Below are positions 59,246 through 64,000 of a stretch of DNA of 64,000 nt, piece after piece. The translations under genes and the position numbers were made by a program. Within the stretch, counting starts at the first letter, position 1; each line of letters begins with the position of its first letter. The notes under the pieces are model-generated. The model saw nothing but the letters and a program-made list of their open reading frames with translations, did no database searches and was not told the DNA's origin. Source of the stretch: Phallus indusiatus (lineage: Eukaryota > Basidiomycota > Agaricomycetes > Phallales > Phallaceae); assembly GCA_027605045.1 (NCBI GenBank), contig JAQFWX010000002.1, positions 2,356,001 to 2,420,000 on the forward strand. The letters run 5' to 3'.

Positions 59246-61840
59246 AGTATTTAACATATAAGCTTCATCAGTAGTGTGGAACACGACAACTCCATCAGTG
59301 TTCGGAGCGTTATGCAGAATTGTATTTGACAGATCGTGGAAGCCTAGAAGAAAACGACATCCCTTGATATGATGAAATTTTAGCTTTGACGCCAATGATG
59401 CAACTGAGATGATTACCACATACGCATATTGAGTAGGCGACAACTCCAATTCTGAAAGTTTGAAATTATTATGCGTCAACGGTCGCGCCAATATGAACAC
59501 TCAACAAAGATGATTAGAACTTACGGGACCGCTATCGAATCGAAAACCGTATGAATTCGAGTTACCAAGGCGGCGTTGAGCAGTGTGATAACTTGAAAAG
59601 GTCATGAGGGTTGTAATATGATCTTCAGCTTGGAATGTTCCTACCGGTATTTCTAAAAGAAAAACGCAAATTATGTCAGAGAATATGAGACATTAAAAAA
59701 TCATTATTTACACTATATAAAAAACCACTCCTTGTTGAAAGATAGCAAGAAGCAGGGGGTGATGTAGATTTAACCAAGTCAATTTCCAGGATCTCCGAGT
59801 CGAGGCCACAGGGGATAAGTCTTGATAAGCTTTGTATGCCGAAAACGATAGGAGAATGGCTAGCAATGGCTTGTTATTGTTTTTGGTTTACTATCATGAC
59901 TCAATTCTTACATGAAAAAACAAGCGCCGAAATCCTGGGAAATTCAGTATCAAGCTCGAAAGACGAAAGCGAGTAGGGATTTACCATGCCAAAAGGGTAA
60001 ATGACAAGTTGGGTAGCATAGTGAAATATATGTAGCACCCCGACAGGGATAATCCATTGGGGAGAGGTGTAGGCTTGACCACACGTGCCACTCTGATACC
60101 GCAATAGAAGAATAACTACGAATTTGGTCAGCGAAATTGAGGTTAATTGCAAACTTATTGCTGCGTACCACCAGTTCGACTAATCGCTTATTGAGTAAAC
60201 GAAATAGAAATTGCTGTTGTTGGAATATGGAACATACCGAAATAGAGTGTAAGTAACAACAAAAGTACTGTCAATGGGTTGAGACGAGAAGTTAATTGGA
60301 CGTGATGGAAAATGGACACGAGTTAACTAGTACCTTTTCTCTGACCCCCATATAGTGCGTTGATCCTCATAATTAGGAGAAAATTGACTAGACCTTCTTC
60401 TATTTGAAGACTAGAGCTATATAAATTATCAGAACTAGATTAGATCATTATTATTAGCATGGTCATATATAACGGACCCAGTAAGCCAATTAATATAAAT
60501 ATGACAGCTGTACACATGATCAGTTAGGCTCTCTTGAAAATGACGAGATGTTTGCCTCTGCGGTTCGTTGTGAGATTCAGGCAAGACAAAGGATCCCTCA
60601 AGGAAAGCTTACTTCAATGCTCAAATTCGAGCCGACAGACACTATAATAAGCATTCGTTAATGGATTTTATCCTAAAAAAATATTGTGACTCTACTTCTG
60701 GTTATCACACTGCAACGTTTGTCAATATCAATACAAAAAACACATGTTCACGACTCACGCGATACTTATAAAGCCATGATAGCGACATATGATGTATAAG
60801 ATCTTCGGTAACGATACATCTCCTCTAAAGGTTTTGATTTAGCTCCGGGTCTTGTACAAAGTAATATCTTTACGTTTTCCAAATGAATTCAATCTATGAA
60901 AAAAATAATGTCATAGAAGTCACAGCTACGATAAAGTGAACATACTTCTCTGGGCATCGTCAAAATAGTATCGTAAACCATCACGGTAAGTAAAGCGACT
61001 GACATCAGCGTATTAGTGAATACCCACAGGATAGGTGCATTGAGTATAACTACTTACCTGAAATGTTATTGACAGAGCGTACCGCGCTTAGATTGTCTAC
61101 TACAGATTTTAATACATCGGTGGGTATCATCGTTTAACATTCAGCGCAAGGTTGTTCACGTCCGCCAGGTCGATAGAACCCTTCAAGTTGTACCGAGATA
61201 CGCAAGCTTCTATAACACCTGTCCGTCTTCTACTTTTTGGGTCACTTTCCGAAGCGTCTAGCTTAAAGTAAAAAGAAAATGAGGAAGATTCGTGAAAGGC
61301 CCAGGTGCAGTTATTGGAGTCGCGACAAGAGTCTGGTTTTTATGCTTACACCCCTACTTCCCCTTAAGGTTCAAAAACACCAGAAGAACGTTTGTCCAAA
61401 CTGAAACAAAAAAGACAAGAAAGACTGACCTACGCACTTCCCGTGTCCAAAAGTTGGTAGTCAACGTTCAACGTTTGACTGTGACCGAGACGGGAGACAC
61501 GGGGCCACGGCCTATCCTGACCGTATGACAATTTTTCATCGGAATCAGAAATTGAATCACAACATGCTACATTGATTCCTCGTTCCACAGCTGCTGTTGC
61601 AACGGCTGGATGTATCTACGTCTACGTACAAGTATTCCTTCATTTCCCTGTCTGCTACCGTAATTCGGTGTTTCTTGTAGTTCTGAAAGGGAGTCAGCTC
61701 CCAGGTGACGGCAATCATTTGACCATCATAAAGGCGGTTTATATTAGTAAAATCCAACGTCAGCTTGGTTTGCTTTTGAATTCTTATCTAAAATCGCTCT
61801 TGAATTCGCTCATAAATTCGATCTCGGAATTCTCCGAGAA
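59246..61840 (-). repeat. Right arm of the large inverted duplication
   Basis: Reverse-oriented copy of 53490-56278. The outer edge is again at CTCGGAGAATTCCGAG (reading minus). Shared blocks include the start region of the DUF6533 gene, its first exons with splice sites and its 3' end. It lacks the extra segment of the left arm and has a different filler at about 61385-61690. Confidence 0.85.
59708..61130 (-). pseudogene. DUF6533 membrane protein (right arm copy), likely decayed
   Basis: Corresponds to the left-arm gene. It has an intact start (MIPTDVLKSVVDNLSAVRSV), the first two introns and the core VMVYDTILTMPRE, IEFIWKT and VSLPKILYIICRYHGFIS. After GFISIA a TGA occurs at 60755-60757 where the left copy has TCA, and a deletion of about eight bases follows. 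Note that the new sequence GTGAGT could act as a splice donor, so an alternative product is possible. End is at about 59708. Selection appears relaxed compared with the left copy. Confidence 0.5.
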
Positions 61841-62789
61841 CCGGTTTTGAAAGTCAGGTCGGGTTCTTTGATCAAAAGCTCCACTCGCTGATTCGTTTTG
61901 AACTCTCGCTTAGTCTGTGATCTGATTATCAACGTCGTTCCAAACCGTCGTCTCAGTCATAGTGGTTTCGTTGGTTCTGACCTGAGCGAGGCTCTGATGT
62001 AAACCTTTGACGCTAAGGGTATATGAATTTTTTTTGACAACACGATCAAGTCATACGGCGGGATTCCTACCACGACATCAATTCGCTCCGAAACGTCCGC
62101 TCGGAAGGGTGATAGGTACATCGCATCCACACTGACAGTGATGGGAATAATGATGGCAATATTTTTACATTCCTGCACACCATAAACTCCTTCAGCCGAG
62201 TACGCTTCTCAAATCTTCTGAGCCTTCTAACGAACGCCACAATACGGAGATCTAGAAAATATCCCACCAGAATGAAGCTATACACACACCTGACTGAATA
62301 TTGTGTGGCATTTGTTCAGATCTTATTTCCCTGGAAACAAGGAGTGCGAAAAGCGGTCCCTTTTATATATATGACGAATGTATTCGCTAGTTATATAATA
62401 AATATGAATACGCGGCTTTTCAAATTAACTGCCAAAGATATATTGCCATCAATTGTTTAAATTGCTATTCAAATATTCAGGACTCGTCTCTTAGGTTTAA
62501 ATTTTTGATTTTGAGCATAATAATACATATATATATTTCAAACGACGAAATATATTTGAATGCATAAAAGCTCGACCTTCTTGACTCGGCCGTTGCCGTG
62601 TTCCCTGGTTCTTTGAGGATCTAATCTATCTCAAAAATATTCTATCAACGAGCTTCTCGAAAAAGTATTGGAGTACCAAAATCAGTACACGTGATTCTCT
62701 CGAATTTATTAAGGAAGAAGATACGGGCTGAGAACTACCGCTCCTTCTACTTCAAACCTCTCTCAGCACTCCAATTTACTCAAAGAATT
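61841..62789. other. Intergenic region
   Basis: Between the right arm and the third DUF6533 gene. Short frames on both strands with no recognisable feature. A TA-rich patch near 62520-62560 and a leader before 62790 are present. Confidence 0.4.
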
Positions 62790-64000
62790 ATGAACCATAC
62801 GGCAATGTATGATGGCAGTGGGTCGCTGGGAATTCCAGCACACAACTTCCCCACTGTGGTGCAGGACCTTTACGCTGTAAACTATAACATCGGTAATAGT
62901 AGCTCAGATGCGACTAGAATAAAATTGAGCTCATAGAATCGAAGCTGCCTCGTCTGCACTTTTATTTTGGGATATTTTATTGACGTTTGGTAGAGAGGTG
63001 TTATTCGTTTCGTTCTCGAGTTTTACTTGATACTGATCTTACTTTCAGGTGGAATACATTTGGAAGTTAGTCCATCTCATCTAAATATTCTATCCCAATT
63101 TCAACGACGTTCTAGATCCAAGTTTTCTTTCATCGCCGGCTTGTTTGGAATCATTCGCCTTCTCGCGGTGGTGTCGCAAGTGTATGTTTTTACAATTCAT
63201 TAAGTAGGGATATGTCCTTTACAAACGTGAAATTATTTATAGGTTAAATATTGCTTATAATATCAAGGCAGTATCTGTTACAGATTCCTTTTGCAAAGGG
63301 TTCGCATGGTTTCAATACGTTCTTGGGCTGATCATGTGTACATGCGTCGACACATTGTTGATTCTTCGCGGTATGTAACACATTTTGATCTATCAACATA
63401 ATACATTGCTTATGTGGAGAACATAAATAGTGTATGCATTTTATGACCGAAACAGAAAAATACTCATCTCTCTCTGTGTTTGTGAAGCCATGGCGTTTGT
63501 AGCTGCATTTTGCATGCTCGTGAAGGCGGTGCCTCAAATTCAAATATTTCCTAACCCCATTTCCCACCAATTGGACACTGGGAGTTGTATAGCACCAAGG
63601 GTTACAAAACTTTCATCAGAAACTTGGTAAGAATTCTTCGTCTTCTGATTATATAACATTATATTCTGCTTCCAGGATTCCTATTCTTTGCGTACAGACC
63701 ATTCTTTTCGGTCTGGCTGTAGGGCGGTTCCTTTATCTTCAATGGAAGTGCCCGGTATTGTCTGGCACGCTTTATTACACCTTTGTACGAGATGGGATTT
63801 GGTCTTTCTTCGTGTTATTTGGTACGCTTTGGCTACCACTGTATATGAAGCTTGCTCAATTGAAGCATTTTTAGTTATTTACCTGTTAGGTATAATTGGC
63901 GACGGCCTGCATTCTATATTGGGTTTAGTTACTTTTCAGTGAGAATGTCTTGGATTGATTGTACGTTCTTTTACTTAATTCTTACACATTCTAGTTGGTG
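62790..64000 (+). CDS. DUF6533 family membrane protein, runs past the window end
   Basis: Partial at the 3' end. Exon 1 (62790 to about 62890) encodes NYNIG-like sequence preceded by PTVVQDLYAVNYNI. Exon 2 (62945-62997) gives AASSALLFWDILLTFGRE, then VEYIWK and SKFSFIAGLFGIIRLLAVVS, the DUF6533 core. CKGFAWFQYVLGLIMCTCVD, LLILRVYAFYDRNRKILIS, IPILCVQTILFGLAVGRFL and YTFVRDGIWSFFVLF follow, with VIYLLGIIGDGLHSILGLV at the end. A donor GTGAGA at about 63939 and an acceptor CTAG near 63993 suggest at least one more exon beyond base 64000. Seven transmembrane-like segments in total. It is the most intact of the three homologues in this window; function unknown. Confidence 0.75.

Noticed and set aside
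1..64000. CRISPR arrays, bacterial operons, rRNA genes
   Set aside because: No regularly spaced direct repeats, Shine-Dalgarno-type operons or rRNA-like conserved blocks were seen; the gene structure is fungal.

Overview
The window looks like nuclear DNA of a filamentous basidiomycete, most likely an Agaricomycete. Almost every gene is broken by many short introns (about 45-65 bases, GT..AG). The proteins include families typical of that group: DUF6593, DUF6533, GH79 with a GPI-type tail, NACHT/beta-propeller NLR-like proteins and small F-box proteins. Gene models were built by hand from splice signals and protein conservation. Outer ends are firmer than individual exon edges. No rRNA, CRISPR array or convincing functional tRNA is present.

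Layout. 1-9.1 kb: a DUF6593 protein, an extended-SDR reductase, the proteasome beta2 subunit (PUP1), a Gvp36-like BAR protein and an F-box/LRR-like protein. 9.8-11.7 kb: two divergent tiny genes sharing a 20-residue motif. 13.8-19.1 kb: one large NLR-like STAND gene. 21.1-25.4 kb: a tandem pair of O-methyltransferases. 26.6-29.6 kb: a MARVEL-type membrane protein and a small ankyrin protein. 30.2-35.1 kb: a tandem pair of pepsin-like aspartic proteases. 35.7-42.1 kb: a membrane protein of unknown function and a bifunctional lysine-ketoglutarate reductase/saccharopine dehydrogenase. 43.2-48.2 kb: an MFS transporter with an apparent one-base frameshift, and a GH79 glycosidase with a strong G-quadruplex motif just upstream. 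50.7-52.6 kb: an orphan proline-rich membrane protein. 53.5-61.8 kb: a large inverted duplication with arms of 2.6-2.8 kb around a short-chain dehydrogenase. Each arm carries a DUF6533 gene copy, and the right copy looks decayed. 62.8-64 kb: a third DUF6533 gene running off the end.

How it fits together. Housekeeping genes (proteasome, BAR protein, lysine catabolism) sit among fast-evolving accessory genes: tandem duplicates, NLR, F-box, secreted or GPI-anchored hydrolases and repeats. No shared pathway or biosynthetic cluster is evident. The most unusual parts are the 8 kb inverted duplication with its CAGTGG-rich inner boundary, the divergent micro-gene pair, the NLR with a C2-like N-terminus, and a second inverted repeat near 49-50 kb.
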